Positions 10,307-21,272 of a stretch of 64,000 nucleotides of DNA are shown here, piece by piece (position 1 is the first letter of the stretch; every line of letters starts with the position of its first letter). Source of the stretch: Notospermus geniculatus (Eukaryota > Nemertea > Pilidiophora > Heteronemertea > Lineidae); the NCBI GenBank assembly GCA_002633025.1, contig NMRB01000134.1, forward strand, positions 280,972-344,971, given 5' to 3'. The notes beneath the pieces are model-generated. The model made no database searches. It was not told the DNA's origin and was given only the letters and a program-made list of their open reading frames with translations. A program made the position numbers and the translations under genes.

Positions 10307-11506
10307 TCACATTGCATATTCATCCCGCTGGGAGTGTGTGTAACTGTGCCTGGAGCATGAACTCCTAAAGCTACAGGTGCATGCCGGGAAGATGTCTCTC
10401 ATCGCTCGTCGGAATTTCATGGAAAGAAAGGCATAAAGTATCGGATTCAGGCCACTGTTGAAAAACATTAAAAACATTGAAATAGGGTTGAAAAGATCGG
10501 GGACCTGTCCACCCCACGCTTGCGTGAGTGATCGAAAGTGATACGGTAGAGAACACAGCGCAAATGATGCAACCACAACTATCAAGAGCCGGATCACCTT
10601 CTGCCTCGAACGGAGGACGTTTTCCGCCCCCGATGACGACTCTGTTATTGTTTTTATTTTCTGTCGATAGAGGGCCTCTGATGATTTACCACGGCGCCAT
10701 CTATCCAAGCAGCCTATTGTAGTAGCGCAAATAGGAGGCACTTCTGTACTGTTGGAAGAATAAGACAACGTCGACGGCTTATCCTCAGTAATTGCACCGG
10801 CATTGGCGCCATGGCCGGCGTCGCGAGAGGCCTTACACTGGCGCATCACATTTTGTCGCGTGAGGGCGACACTTTCTTCATTACCGTCTGCTACTTTCGT
10901 ATAATTCGTTTCAACTTCTGAAATATAGTTCGGCGACGGCGGCGCATGCGCGTCACCATTATTTTCGTCCAGGTTTACCAACACCATCTGCTGTCCAGCA
11001 TTCGACATCGTGGCGGACGGCTTTCGACCACCCACGATGGTCTGCGTCATGGTAGTCTCGCGAAAACTCGTATTGGTTCTGCGGCCTGACGAGACGTTCA
11101 TTTCGCTACCAATCCGTGTGCTCCTCCAGAGTACCACTCCAATTTTTATATAAACAAACGTAACCAGAATTAAAGGCACTGCATACCACAAGACGAAGTT
11201 GATGGTGGTGTAATATCTTCGATCTATTTTGAACCCTATCGGCCGGCAGTATCTTAAAATCAATTTTTCGGGTCCGTTGATTTTCAGCACAACTTCGTCG
11301 AAAAGAAACAACTGCATGGCGTTGTAAGCGAACGAAGTTGACCACACACCGATGGTGACGCACACTAGGCGGCGCCATGTGTTCAATATCCGGGTCCTCA
11401 TACACCACGTGATGGCTATGTATCGTTCGAGGGATATTACGACCAGTAGCGACACTGAGGCCGTGTAGCTAAATTGTTGGACGAAGAAATTCAACTTGCA
11501 CATGAC
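10307..11506 (-). CDS. Trissin-receptor-like class A GPCR, coding exon 3 (TM3-TM7 and C tail)
   Basis: The exon opens after acceptor CTTTTTCTCATTTCAG (ending 11507) with Val-Met-Cys and runs to TGA at 10307-10309, residues 112-510. It carries Cys114 at the top of TM3, ERY at 138-140, TM4 at about 156-180, the loop-2 Cys198 and TM5 at about 211-239. An unusually long third cytoplasmic loop (about 170 residues, Ser/Thr/Asn-rich) follows, then TM6 with a CSLP variant of the CWxP switch (429-432), TM7 with NPILY (465-469) and a Cys-rich tail (487 on) suited to palmitoylation. The protein is a plasma-membrane G-protein-coupled receptor for a probable peptide ligand. The TM3 wording (FVQQFSYTAS, then LVVISLERY) favours trissin-type receptors. 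Orexin-, TRH- or NPFF-like assignment is possible. There is no conserved proline in TM4. Confidence 0.93.
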   Translation of the reverse strand, partial: VMCKLNFFVQQFSYTASVSLLVVISLERYIAITWCMRTRILNTWRRLVCVTIGVWSTSFAYNAMQLFLFDEVVLKINGPEKLILRYCRPIGFKIDRRYYTTINFVLWYAVPLILVTFVYIKIGVVLWRSTRIGSEMNVSSGRRTNTSFRETTMTQTIVGGRKPSATMSNAGQQMVLVNLDENNGDAHAPPSPNYISEVETNYTKVADGNEESVALTRQNVMRQCKASRDAGHGANAGAITEDKPSTLSYSSNSTEVPPICATTIGCLDRWRRGKSSEALYRQKIKTITESSSGAENVLRSRQKVIRLLIVVVASFALCSLPYHFRSLTQAWGGQVPDLFNPISMFLMFFNSGLNPILYAFLSMKFRRAMRDIFPACTCSFRSSCSRHSYTHSQRDEYAM

Positions 11507-12074
11507 CTGAAATGAGAAAAAGATAGTTATGTAAAAATCAGCTACCCAGCCAATCAGAGTCTCTTTTAGTGATCAGCCAATCAGTGGCTGTTTTAGTGCC
11601 TGGTTTTGGAACTGACGGTGTAATCTCAGATGTGTCCCCCTTCAGGATTGCCTCCCAACAATTGGGTTGTAGCCATTCTTTTTCTATCATTAGATGGCGC
11701 TGCGACCGTAACAACTTTTCCACTGTGACGTAGTACGGAACGTCAATGATCACACTACCGTGACGTTGGGGCTTCATGCTCGCACCTCGTATTGCCACGG
11801 AGATGACGTTCTGAAAGGCCTGATACGGTCGCAGCGACATCTTTCCGTGGAGAAGTGGCGATAACCTCATTGAACCTGACGAAAAGAGGAACCGCTGTAG
11901 GCAGCAAGGCAGGTTCGGCACACTACATAACTTGGATATGGAAACTCAGAGACTACCGGTACCATTTTTGACACACCCCGCTATTCAGAACACGCGACGA
12001 AGGCACTGGGGGAATGAAAACCCCGGTCAATGCACACAGACAAAGCACTTTTATGACAGAGTATGGAAAGACCA

Positions 12075-12178
12075 TATTCCACGCGATCGCCAAACCCATT
12101 GTTCGATGCGACGAAGAGAGCACCGAACAAAAGGGCAGACGTTCGCGTTGGCGTTTCGGGGGCTTTGCGAAAACTCCC
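12075..12178. mobile_element. MITE of the TTTTCGCAAAGC family, copy 1 (left end decayed)
   Basis: The right end GCGTTTCGGGGGCTTTGCGA and interior CCAAACCCATTGTTCGATGC match the copy at 35691-35810 and, more weakly, 54112-54220. It lies within receptor intron 2. Confidence 0.7.
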
Positions 12179-12442
12179 TATTAACAAAGCCCCCATAACT
12201 TTAAGGGCTCGCAAATCCTTTGTCAGGCTGATAGTGAACAATAGGTTGTCCGCTATTTACGCACTCCCGTATTAAGTTAGAGTGCTTCGTGAATAAGGTC
12301 GAAAAACTGCGGAAAGCGCACCTTACACCGAGAGGAACCCGAACAGAAACCTGAAAGGGTACCTTACAAAATACAAATCTCTTGTCATTTCACTGCTCTT
12401 CTGTGGCTCAGCCCTGCAGGCCGGATTAGAACAGCAATGCAC

Positions 12443-12700
12443 TTAAAGGAGCTGGACGTCCAAGTTGTAAACACTCACTCACTGGTTCTCTATCCACGCG
12501 ACGCCTGCGGTGCTGCCACCTATTGTCAGTGATTTGTACTGACGTGAATATCGTGAGTGAGTTGCATTGGACCGGGCACCAGTCTAACGATCACGGGGCG
12601 CCACTGGTGCTGCCACCTTCACGAAGGAATAAAACTAGTTTGCCGACCATGTTTGTAAACAAACCAGCTTGTTTACAACTTCGGCGTCTAACTCCTTTAA
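12443..12700. mobile_element. TTAA-flanked MITE, AGGAGCTGG family, copy 1
   Basis: Ends AGGAGCTGGACGTCCAAG and a decayed complement, each beside TTAA (12443-12446 and 12697-12700). The 250-base interior matches the copy at 21024-21272 almost throughout. This is a piggyBac-type target duplication without a transposase. Confidence 0.85.
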
Positions 12701-13382
12701 TGAGTAGACACGACAGAACAACGCCCACTCTACGTGTACGCCTTATTTGCCTTAACTTCTGCATGATATACGTGCTAATGTACATGTATTTGCACCACGA
12801 GAAGGTATCACAAAATTGCTTCCTTCATGCTGATGTAGGTTCACTCCGATTAACTTTGAATGAAATTGAACGATGCCGCCGGGATGAAGAGAATTTTGGA
12901 TGCGTCCACTGAATTAGGGAATTCAATCAAGCTGAATGTCATTTTAACATCACATTTTAGTATTTGGATTAACGAAAACCCAAAGCTGACACTGTATTCA
13001 TGGAAATTAATATGTATAAGTCCGCCAGGGGGATTCCGAGTACAACTGATTAAATTACTGACGGTGGACTGCACATTATTGAAGGGAGAGGATGGACCTC
13101 GGGGCCAAAACAGTTAGAAATAAGTGAAAAGATGCACATAATCATGCATTACTAATTGGGAAAAAGGTGATTTACCAAAGAAGTAGGCCTAGCCTATGGC
13201 GTTGGAGTTACTTTTTGAGCCTTTTAGCACACATACAGAATTCTCAGTGAGATGCTCTGGGCGAGCCACGTTTGAGAGCTAAAATGTGCTGAGTCTGATC
13301 TCTGCGACTTTTATGTCAGCTGTTTTCCAATCTCGCCGACTTTACTGCTAGCCAGGCAGTCCAATCTGGGAACCAGGGACAT

Positions 13383-13698
13383 CCCTGTCACACTTCTGCG
13401 TATCCTAATTCCTTATGAGTTGCGCACTGATACTTCTTTTTCATACGCAGTCGTACGCACAATACGCACCTCATATGGATCTCACTCGTTTTGTGTAAGT
13501 TTTATGTACATGTACGCAGGCATGCGCACAATACGGCCCAGCACGCCGGAAAGTTTTGGGCATGCACAAAAACTACGCTGCCAACGCTGTTCCGCAGGTC
13601 ATACGTTATAAATACGCTGGGTACGGCTGCGTATTGAAAAATTTTAATATAGGAACTCATAGGGATTTGATATACCGGTACGCAAAAGTGTGACAGGG
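13383..13698. mobile_element. Inverted-repeat element (CCCTGTCACACTTYTGCGTA ends)
   Basis: Left CCCTGTCACACTTCTGCGTA pairs with the right end TACGCAAAAGTGTGACAGGG. The interior is rich in ACGCA and TGCGT words. It lies within receptor intron 2, next to exon 2. Confidence 0.75.
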
Positions 13699-13808
13699 CC
13701 ATTAATTGGTTGCTATGTAGGCCTACATTGGCCTGTACAAACAGGGCATTTTTAAGCAAATAACTATGCCTCAGGTTTTATGAATATGGGCCTAGTATAA
13801 AAACCTAC

Positions 13809-13969
13809 CCTTCCTGATACCCATACTGTATTCATGTACAGAAACAACGTGGGTAATACACAAAACATGCCAACGAACAGATCCGCTAGGGCGAGGTTGG
13901 CCAGGAGGTAGTTGGTCACACTGCGCATGCGTCGACTTCTCAGCACTACGAATATCACAAGCAGGTTTC
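13809..13969 (-). CDS. Trissin-receptor-like class A GPCR, coding exon 2 (end of TM1, TM2)
   Basis: Acceptor TTTTTTTCTTTGCAG ends at 13970 and donor GTAGGT starts at 13808. The 161-base exon is two bases plus 53 codons and gives GNLLVIFVVLRSRRMRS, then LLANLALADLFVGMFCVLP. These are the diagnostic TM1 asparagine and the TM2 LAxAD motif (Asp87). It enters in phase 1 and leaves in phase 0, matching 61443 and 11506. The open frame continues upstream to an ATG at 14039, but that reading puts a pyrimidine tract and a lysine inside TM1, so I prefer the spliced start. Confidence 0.9.
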
Positions 13970-14282
13970 CTGCAAAGAAAAAAATGGATACCGGGACTTT
14001 TAGCAAAATAGAGACAAACACGTATGATAGAAATGTCACCCCCAGGCTTCATGCGCCGAAATTATGTATCTTGTGGGAGATTGGAGAACAACATAAGCTG
14101 TCTTTTTTTATGGGGGGCCACCGAACAACTGGACACATTATTTCCCAACGTAATGGACCGGCGGTTTGCCGTAGACAGATTCGACTTGTTTATTGCAAGG
14201 TACATAAAAATGGCACGTGCTCCATTGTTGTCTTTTCACTTTCAAATGAAGGTATGCATTGGTTGCAACTTTTTCTAACATT

Positions 14283-14579
14283 GGGCCGAATTCATAAAAA
14301 CTAGCATTTGCTTTTTCTGGGCTTTTTCTTGAAGAAGTATCTATAAAGTTTCGCTTTTGCTTCATAGAACAAGCAACTCCCTATAAGAATTAGCAGAAGC
14401 TTTGTCTTGTGAGCATTAGCTTCATCAGATAGAAAATCTTGCTTGGCTTTGTAAGAAAAGGTCATTAGGTTAAGCAATTGATTTTGAATATGTTTGTGAG
14501 CAACTTCTTTGGCTTGTGCTTCTCCTTGGCCTTGGCGCTTTGGCTTGTAAGCTTTTGCTTTGTTTTATAAATTGGGCCC
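14283..14579. mobile_element. MITE with GGGCC..ATTCATAAA ends
   Basis: GGGCCGAATTCATAAA at the left is complementary to TTTATAAATTGGGCCC at the right. The interior repeats TTTGGCTTGT and GCTTTTGCTT words. The ends resemble those of the shorter element at 25372-25482. Confidence 0.7.
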
Positions 14580-14778
14580 TTGGCTGTTCCATATTTAACT
14601 GCAACCGCGGTTGAAACAAAGGGGTATATTGTTGTCTCTTGACTCAGCTCTGTCCAGGGTAAAAACAAAGTTGTAGGTTGATGATGTCTTCTATTGGTGC
14701 AAAAGGTTCAAACGACATGATGTTGAAACGAAGGTTTACGTTGGTTAAACAAAGGTTTACGTTGTTTGAAGGGTGTGC

Positions 14779-15030
14779 AGGGTCGGATCCAGGGTCGACA
14801 GAAAGGGGGGCGTAGCTCGACGGAGGTGGGTGGTATGAGCACCGAGAGCGCGAGGCCGAAACGGGGGGCACTTAAATTTGACAATATAAGTGCTTTTAGA
14901 TGCATTTTCCTGGCATCTGAGAGCAAAGAACATCGAATTTTTATGTGATTGAATTTTTCTTGCTAAAAAAAATCACTGCTCTGCCAAAAATAGGGGGTAT
15001 GCCCCCCACGCCCTCTGGATCCGACCCTGG
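14779..15030. mobile_element. MITE with CAGGGTCGGATCCAG ends
   Basis: The left end CAGGGTCGGATCCAGGG and right end CCCTCTGGATCCGACCCTGG are inverted, with GTGTG on both outer sides. A decayed relative (GGGACGGATCCAGGATTTCG to CGCCCCCTTGGATCACC) is at 27924-28088. Confidence 0.75.
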
Positions 15031-16191
15031 TGTGGATTGGTCGCAGAAACAGGTCCTAACAACGGTTTGTGTGGATTGGTTGTCACTCATTGGTTCCAAA
15101 CTGAGGCAAGTGTCAACCTCGAGCCCCGCGTGCATTGACTACATCACAAGACTACACCACAGCGAGCGTAGTCCGAGGGCGTATAGCGATGTCACAACCC
15201 TTGCTAGTCAAGACTGCTGTACACCGTCGGTCTTTCATTGTAAAATATTCATCAGGCATGTGGCGAATACATTGTTTTTCTGTCAGTCAGTTAACACGTT
15301 GAAATATTAGGCTGTACATAGGTACATGTATTAACGTATCTATGTTTTAGTAAGAGTTGTTGACGACTTGAATCTGGAAAAACGCCTAATGACGCTGCCT
15401 ACATGTAACTACATGTACTGTACATGTAGATTCAACAAAACTCAGCGTATGCCACGACATCACGTAACCCAACATCACACAACTTCGACATCACACACCA
15501 GAGATTGTGAGGGAAGATTAGAAAAAAAGTATCACACCATCCATCATGGATCAGGTAACCCAGAAGAATTGTCACATTTCTGAATGATAAATTAGATCTT
15601 AGCTGACAACCAAGATTTGATAAAGGCGAAGAGGTTAAGGCATTTAGGATCTGTCACTCAGTTTTTCCATATTTGCCATTTGCAGCTGGATCTCGTGTTA
15701 CACGAGAACGAGAGTTTGTAATCAACAATCTGTCAAAAACCACAAAGTTTAAAAAATTACCCGGATGTGACTTATGGGTTCGTTTAGTTTTCAGATTCAA
15801 TAGAATACTAATTCGTCTTACCACCAAGAATAGGCGATTCCGTTCCCTATTACACCAGTCCATCAGTTGAATTAGCATTTCTGAAAGACTGCTTTTCTAC
15901 TTATCGCACCTCTGTAATTAGGACACCCTTGAATTAAAGACACCATTTGCATTCTGGAGGGTGTCCTTAAAGGGCCATGATATTGCAACTTTTTATCGAT
16001 AGCCGCCGCCACCGGCTGTGATTGCATCATTCTCCAATACCGTAGTCTATCCTCTCCCCCCAGCGTCGGAGAATGTTTGATTACACTACAATGCATACGT
16101 GGACATACAGCAACGAGAATTACTCTACATGGGTCGAGGTTGATAAGGGTAGTTTAGCAGCATTGTCAATAGAGGTCTCCCTTAAGCGGGT

Positions 16192-16419
16192 ATGTTCAGG
16201 TGTGACCGTCAAGAAGTAGGAGATGAATTTCATTTCCTGTTCCAATGCTCATTACTTGATGATTTGAGAATTTCATATATACCACGTTATTATAGGATTC
16301 GTCCCAACGCTTTTAAAATGGAATCCCTTCTAACTAATGGTAGAAAATCTGTAATTGTTAAGGTAGCAAAGTTTGTCTATCATGGCTTGAGATACATGTA
16401 CTACAAGAACTTTAAATGA
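16192..16419 (+). pseudogene. LINE reverse-transcriptase C-terminal tail, 5'-truncated
   Basis: Seventy-five codons end in a stop and read RC..EVGDEFHFLFQC, then YIPRYYRIRPN and VAKFV. This is the Cys/His-rich tail found at the C terminus of many LINE (CR1/RTE-like) polyproteins. The catalytic reverse transcriptase is absent and the upstream frame is closed, so this is a dead, 5'-truncated insertion. The source family cannot be named from this piece. Confidence 0.7.
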
Positions 16420-16506
16420 TTCTTGTTGCTGTATTTTGAATCACTAAATCCAACACTCTTTGTGTTACAGGCATAGGCTATGTCTGATTCATGTAAATTT
16501 TTCATC

Positions 16507-16908
16507 TTACAACTCTATGTACCAAGATACAGAAAAGCACAAAATTGACACACAAAATGATAATAAACAAGAAGTCAATCTCCAGAATTCACGAATTTTC
16601 GACCCCAACCGGGGTCTTTTTCAAGTGGAACTTTACAATCTGAAACTCTAGAAAAGACTGAGCTGAAACCCAAATGTAGAACTAACACCTGTGTAGACAG
16701 GATGAGTGAGCAATTAAGGAAACTATTCTTTCCTTAATTGCTCACTCATCCTGTCTACACAGGTGTTAGTTCTACATTTGGGTTTCAGCTCAGTCTTTTC
16801 TAGAGTTTCAGATTGTAAAGTTCCACTTGAAAAAGACCCCGGTTGGGGTCGAAAATTCGTGAATTCTGGAGATTGACTTCTTGTTTATTATTACAACTCT
16901 ATGTACCA
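16507..16908. mobile_element. Penelope-like inverted dimer with 18-bp target duplication
   Basis: The sequence 16525-16890 is an almost perfect hairpin: arms of about 150 bases around a six-base loop near 16723-16728. It is flanked by the identical 18-mer TTACAACTCTATGTACCA (16507-16524 and 16891-16908). Each arm carries GACCCCGGTTGGGGTCGAAA and the flanking words TTCAGATTGTAAAGTTCCA seen in the family members at 53738, 54735, 56945 and 58160. A long irregular target duplication and head-to-head ends suit Penelope-like or other target-primed retroelements. No reverse transcriptase is present. Confidence 0.75.
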
Positions 16909-18441
16909 TTCTGTATGGTTAAAGAGTTATGAATAAATTTCGTTTAGCGCAGGATAGGGAAGGAATACTGTCCCCTTTAACTTAAGGTTCCATTGCATTT
17001 CCTCTTTAATCGTGCCAGAGATAATTCTCAGCCGATTCAATTTTTCGGAACCCTAAACCGTGGGATCCACGATGTATCTTGAGGCTAATGACAGCATTAT
17101 GCTTTCTGCTGTAGAGCTGAAAAAACAGGCCTTTAGATGAAGACCACTTTTCCAAATTAGAATGCTTGAGAGAATAACCCAGAGTAGAGAACATCACACT
17201 TTAGTTGTAAAGAGAATTAAGGCATGATGAATGATCTCAGCACTTAAACTTCCATTTGCTCTTTTTGATGTTCGAGAATAATTTGATCATTTGCTTTTCC
17301 CTAATTTCTGCACCAGCGAACGTGTAATAAAACTTTTTAAAAAACACAACACCGGCAAATAACCATCGTAGCAAGTCATTCTCTAGATTAACCACCAAAA
17401 CACGTACGCCATTTTTTTCCATCTTGAAGTGTTTTTCAACTTTCCATCATTTTATTCCTAACGATAACGAGCGAGCGAGTGAACCTTTGAATCAAATCTT
17501 AAAAATATAGTAAAGTAGGCTTGAAAAACAATGAAATGAATCATTCCTTGCGAATATAATTGACTAAAAACACGTAAAGTGACTTTTTAGACGAACTCTT
17601 AGATCATAAGTTCATTCCCGTTGGAAATTTCAGCAGTTTTAAAAGTTTGAGAGTTGTTACATGCATCTGACGATAAAATGATATTTTTCGCTATTTGACG
17701 GAAAACATCCAAACTCAGCAAACGACTTCACTTTGCTAACCGCAGAATGATATTTTTAGTATAATTAATCTTTCCAGCCCCACACAGCAGAGTTAAACCC
17801 CAAATGGCTTTAACATGAAAGAACACTTCCGTTGCAGATCTTATAGCTCGCATCAGGCGATCAAACTAAGATTATTATTTATGACGCTGATTTCGTCTAC
17901 AGTACATGTAGATTTTCAGCCAATGGGAAGCAGTCGTTTTATTTGTGCGGGTGGTAAACAAGAATGACGACATCCGGTGCATCGGTAATACTACAAAGTC
18001 GCCTGACGCAAAGCACCAAAATGATGATTGATTGACAGTCAATTTATTTTCTCACCGATTCTTGGCGGACGCGTTACTTAAGCAGCTTTTCTATGGGGGG
18101 CATCAATTCCACAGATCTGAGATCTGTGCGCCATGAAACATATATAATAAACACTCCCTTGCGGGGAAGATGGCGGAGGGTTCAAGACTATATGCTGACA
18201 CCAGTCAACGTTTGTTCCATTCAAAATCCATTATACTGAATAATTCAGTTCCTTTTCGGAAATTACCATGCTGTTTTGCAAACACGGCACGTTTTAGGGT
18301 CATTGGAAGTCAGAACTTGCGAGATTGCGAAGTTATGGCGCAACAAGTGTCAATTAATTTTTCATTGGGCGAATACTAAGAATGTGATCATTGTATGATA
18401 GCTGTAGAAAAACAACAAGGTACCAATTGTTTTTAAGGAAT

Positions 18442-18653
18442 TTGAAAGAGGCTGTTCATTTTCGTCAGTTGAGGAATCTGAGTTGTGATCCTTGAGAAAA
18501 TGGAGAAAGCTATGAAGTAGTGCAAATTGCAGCGATTATTCTGTACAGCACAATAAATAATCCCTGCAAATTGCAAGTGGATAGCTTTTTCCGTTTTCCC
18601 AAGGATCACAACTCAGATTCCTCAAATGACGAAAATGAACTACAGCCCTTTCA
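18442..18653. mobile_element. Inverted-repeat element
   Basis: TGAAAGAGGCTGTTCATTTTC and GAGGAATCTGAGTTGTGATCC are mirrored at 18598-18653. Arms are about 75 bases around a short interior. Confidence 0.7.
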
Positions 18654-18750
18654 ATGCAGGCAGGGCTGATCTTTAATAGCGAGAGCTTATTACACTCAGT
18701 ATCAGAAAAATAGTACTCGAATTATATAATTACTCGAATTATATAATTAT

Positions 18751-19312
18751 TCTCGGCATAAAGACATCAAACCCATAAAGGAACCACTTGAGCACACTCT
18801 GTTTCTTGTCCGATGAATTCCAGTTTTTCACACCAGATGGCTCTTATCACCCTAATTGCCATGTTACATTGTAAAATACATGTAATATATTTCTTATCAA
18901 ATTTGGGTTGGCGGCCGTAGTATACAACAGTCCAGTAGTTCTGAGCCCAAATTTGTGAAGAACGACCAATTCATAAAGGTGCCAGGGCTGGATAAACCTG
19001 TTGGTAACATCCCTGCACATATGTACACAGTAGCCTATCTAAATGTATAACAGATCACCCCAGAGACACATTCAGCAGACAGTACCCGAGCGCACAATTG
19101 TGCGCGCGGGTACTGTCTGCTAAATGTTCCATATCACAAGAACTACTGAATGGAATCGTATGGAATTTTCACACATCATGGAGAAGACCCATAGCTATCG
19201 TATAAAACGATTGGAAGAAGTTTCATTGAAAATTTCTTTGGGTATCACGTTTTTCTCAGAATGTCGCAACCATAAGTGAAACTTTAGGGGTTTGATGTCT
19301 TTATGTTCTCGG
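18751..19312. mobile_element. Inverted-repeat element with internal 22-bp hairpin
   Basis: CATAAAGACATCAAACCC at the left is complementary to GGGTTTGATGTCTTTATG at the right. Inside, 19076-19123 is a GC-rich hairpin (AGCAGACAGTACCCG with its complement). No coding frame is seen. Confidence 0.6.
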
Positions 19313-19739
19313 CCATTACGAAAAGAGGCACTTAATTTTACCTATAATGTTACCGAGCTTTAAATAAAGTACATGTACGTGTATATTATTATTATTATTA
19401 CTAGCATGGTACCCGTGGCGAGCACATTCACAGGATGCATGCGGCCAGAGGATGGCATTTTGCTGGACGTCTCTGTGTGGGAGGAAAATGTTTAGTGGGG
19501 GCCAACTCCTCGGACAATAATCTAGGCCTATGGGAAGCAGATGGCAGCAGTTTTATGTGTTGAAGTTCCTATTTTCTGATCACCCTGCCTGGTTGAAGAC
19601 AATGCATTATACCTGGTTCCGTCGGCCACCGTGTAGATGGTGTTGCGTACGCAGCGCCATCTACACGGTGGCCAGCGAAACCAGGCTAGTGGGCATTGCA
19701 AATCATTGGAAGTTTCTTCCTGCATTTTATTCGCTTATG

Positions 19740-19885
19740 GGTAAAAAAATGTAATGCCACCCGCTTAAGGGCCACCCCCATGTCATTTTCAACACTTCCT
19801 GTGAAAATGGTGCCATTTCGATCAGAAACCACGGAGGAGTTCGTGTTCGAAGTTAAAGCGCCACCGTCAATTATAATATAGATTA
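19740..19885 (+). mobile_element. Uninterrupted copy of the repeat at 4430-5385
   Basis: This copy keeps the single TTAA (19765-19768) where the copy at 4.4 kb carries a 789-base insertion. It is therefore a natural empty site for that element. Confidence 0.8.
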
Positions 19886-19970
19886 ACCCTCGGTGGTGTT
19901 TGCCCATAAAATCGGCGGGAAAAGTTCACAAATGATAGTTTTGTACTCGCCGAGAGAAAAATGTGATCTC

Positions 19971-20116
19971 ACGAAAATGTGACACGTGTAAATGACATTA
20001 CCACGTGGTAATGGGCGAATTTTACACAAAAATGTGTAAAAGTACATGTACACAAACATGGGTTAATTTCGCCCATTACCACGTGGTAATATCGTTTACA
20101 CGTGTCACATTTTCGT
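19971..20116. mobile_element. MITE carrying palindromic CACGTG sites
   Basis: Arms beginning ACGAAAATGTGACACGTGT are complementary over about 50 bases. Each arm holds ACACGTGT and CCACGTGG, so the element brings four E-box-type CACGTG sites. The loop is TTTTACACAAAAATGTGTAAAA-like. Confidence 0.8.
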
Positions 20117-21023
20117 AAGGGATGACACAAATGACTGCCGTCAGTTTTTTGCCGCTGAGTTGCCCACGGAGTCAAGTTGTGGTTTAACGTTTCTCGAAGA
20201 AAAGAGGCACGGATCTTTCTTCTGACCATACCGACCCTTATTACCGGAGATTATAGAGAACCAGCTGAACCCCACTGATTAATTTAGTGCCCTACGAATC
20301 TGTTGACTTCACCTGATTCACCATGACACCCAGCAGCCGGAGATGTCGTCCGTATTTGCCTAATTGGTTGCATTACTGCATCATTACTTAGAAATAATGA
20401 GTTAGCATCCACTAAGAGGTCGGAAGTTTAGTCAAGGTCACGGGGTGATTTATCAAACTAATGAATTGAGGAAGCCTTCTTAAGATGAGCCACTGTATGC
20501 AATTAGGTTTTGTATCTCGTGTCGGCCGACGTAACCTTTAGGCAACCTCGTTTATAGGTTTACAGGTGCGATAGTGTACACCGTATACATGTACCACAGA
20601 GCTAATTCATGGTGGCGAGGTTGACCATGATCAGTGTACTAGTGTCCGAACTTCGATGCATGCCCGACAAGACTGTTCAAATCTATCTATTAGAATGATC
20701 TACATGTAAGTTATCAATTAGGCATTGAGATTGTTGCCACACATAAAAGAATGAGTTGAAGCTGGGTACCATACACGTTACAACGGCGCTTGAACTTCTC
20801 AAGTGATGAAAAGGATGGCGGCCATTTTTGTCAGCTAATGTTTCGACATAGTATTAGTCCAGCCTAGGTTTTACAACTGGCGATGTTGGTTGGACAGGAC
20901 ACCAGCTTATCACGTTGGGCAGGGAGGCTGAGGCAAACCTCGTGCATACAGTGACGTATTAAAGGGCCTAATGCGTAGTGAACGTATGCATCTACACATG
21001 ATTTACTGGACCTTGTCCTCGTA

Positions 21024-21272
21024 TTAAAGGAGCTGGATGTCCAAGTTGTAAACACTCACTCACTGGTTCTCTATCCACGCGACGCCTGCGGTGCTGCCAC
21101 CTATTGTCGGTGATATGTACTGACGTGAATATTGTGAGTGAGTTGCATTGGACCGGGCACCAGTCTAACGATCACTGGTGCTGCCACCTTCACGAAGGAA
21201 TAAAACTAGTTTGCTAGCCACTGTTTGTAAACAAACCAGTTTGTTTACAACTTGGACGTCCAGCTCCTTTAA
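21024..21272. mobile_element. TTAA-flanked MITE, AGGAGCTGG family, copy 2
   Basis: Both ends are intact: AGGAGCTGGATGTCCAAG and its near complement ending CCAGCTCCT, beside TTAA at 21024-21027 and 21269-21272. It matches 12443-12700 with small deletions. Confidence 0.88.

Larger units (their letters stand above)
11507..13808 (-). other. Receptor intron 2
   Basis: A GT-AG intron of 2302 bases, phase 0, holds three mobile elements: a MITE near 12075-12178, a TTAA element at 12443-12700 and an inverted-repeat element at 13383-13698. A 127-codon open stretch on the minus strand at 11921-11538 has no recognisable domain and is probably chance. Confidence 0.85.

Noticed and set aside
11538-11921. 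127-codon minus-strand open frame
   Set aside because: It lies inside receptor intron 2 on the same strand, has no domain or splice support, and no recognisable similarity.
13764-14039. Receptor exon 2 starting at the in-frame ATG 14039 as a first exon
   Set aside because: That reading translates a polypyrimidine tract and CAG acceptor as TM1 with an internal lysine. The exon at 61443 supplies a proper TM1 with matching phase.
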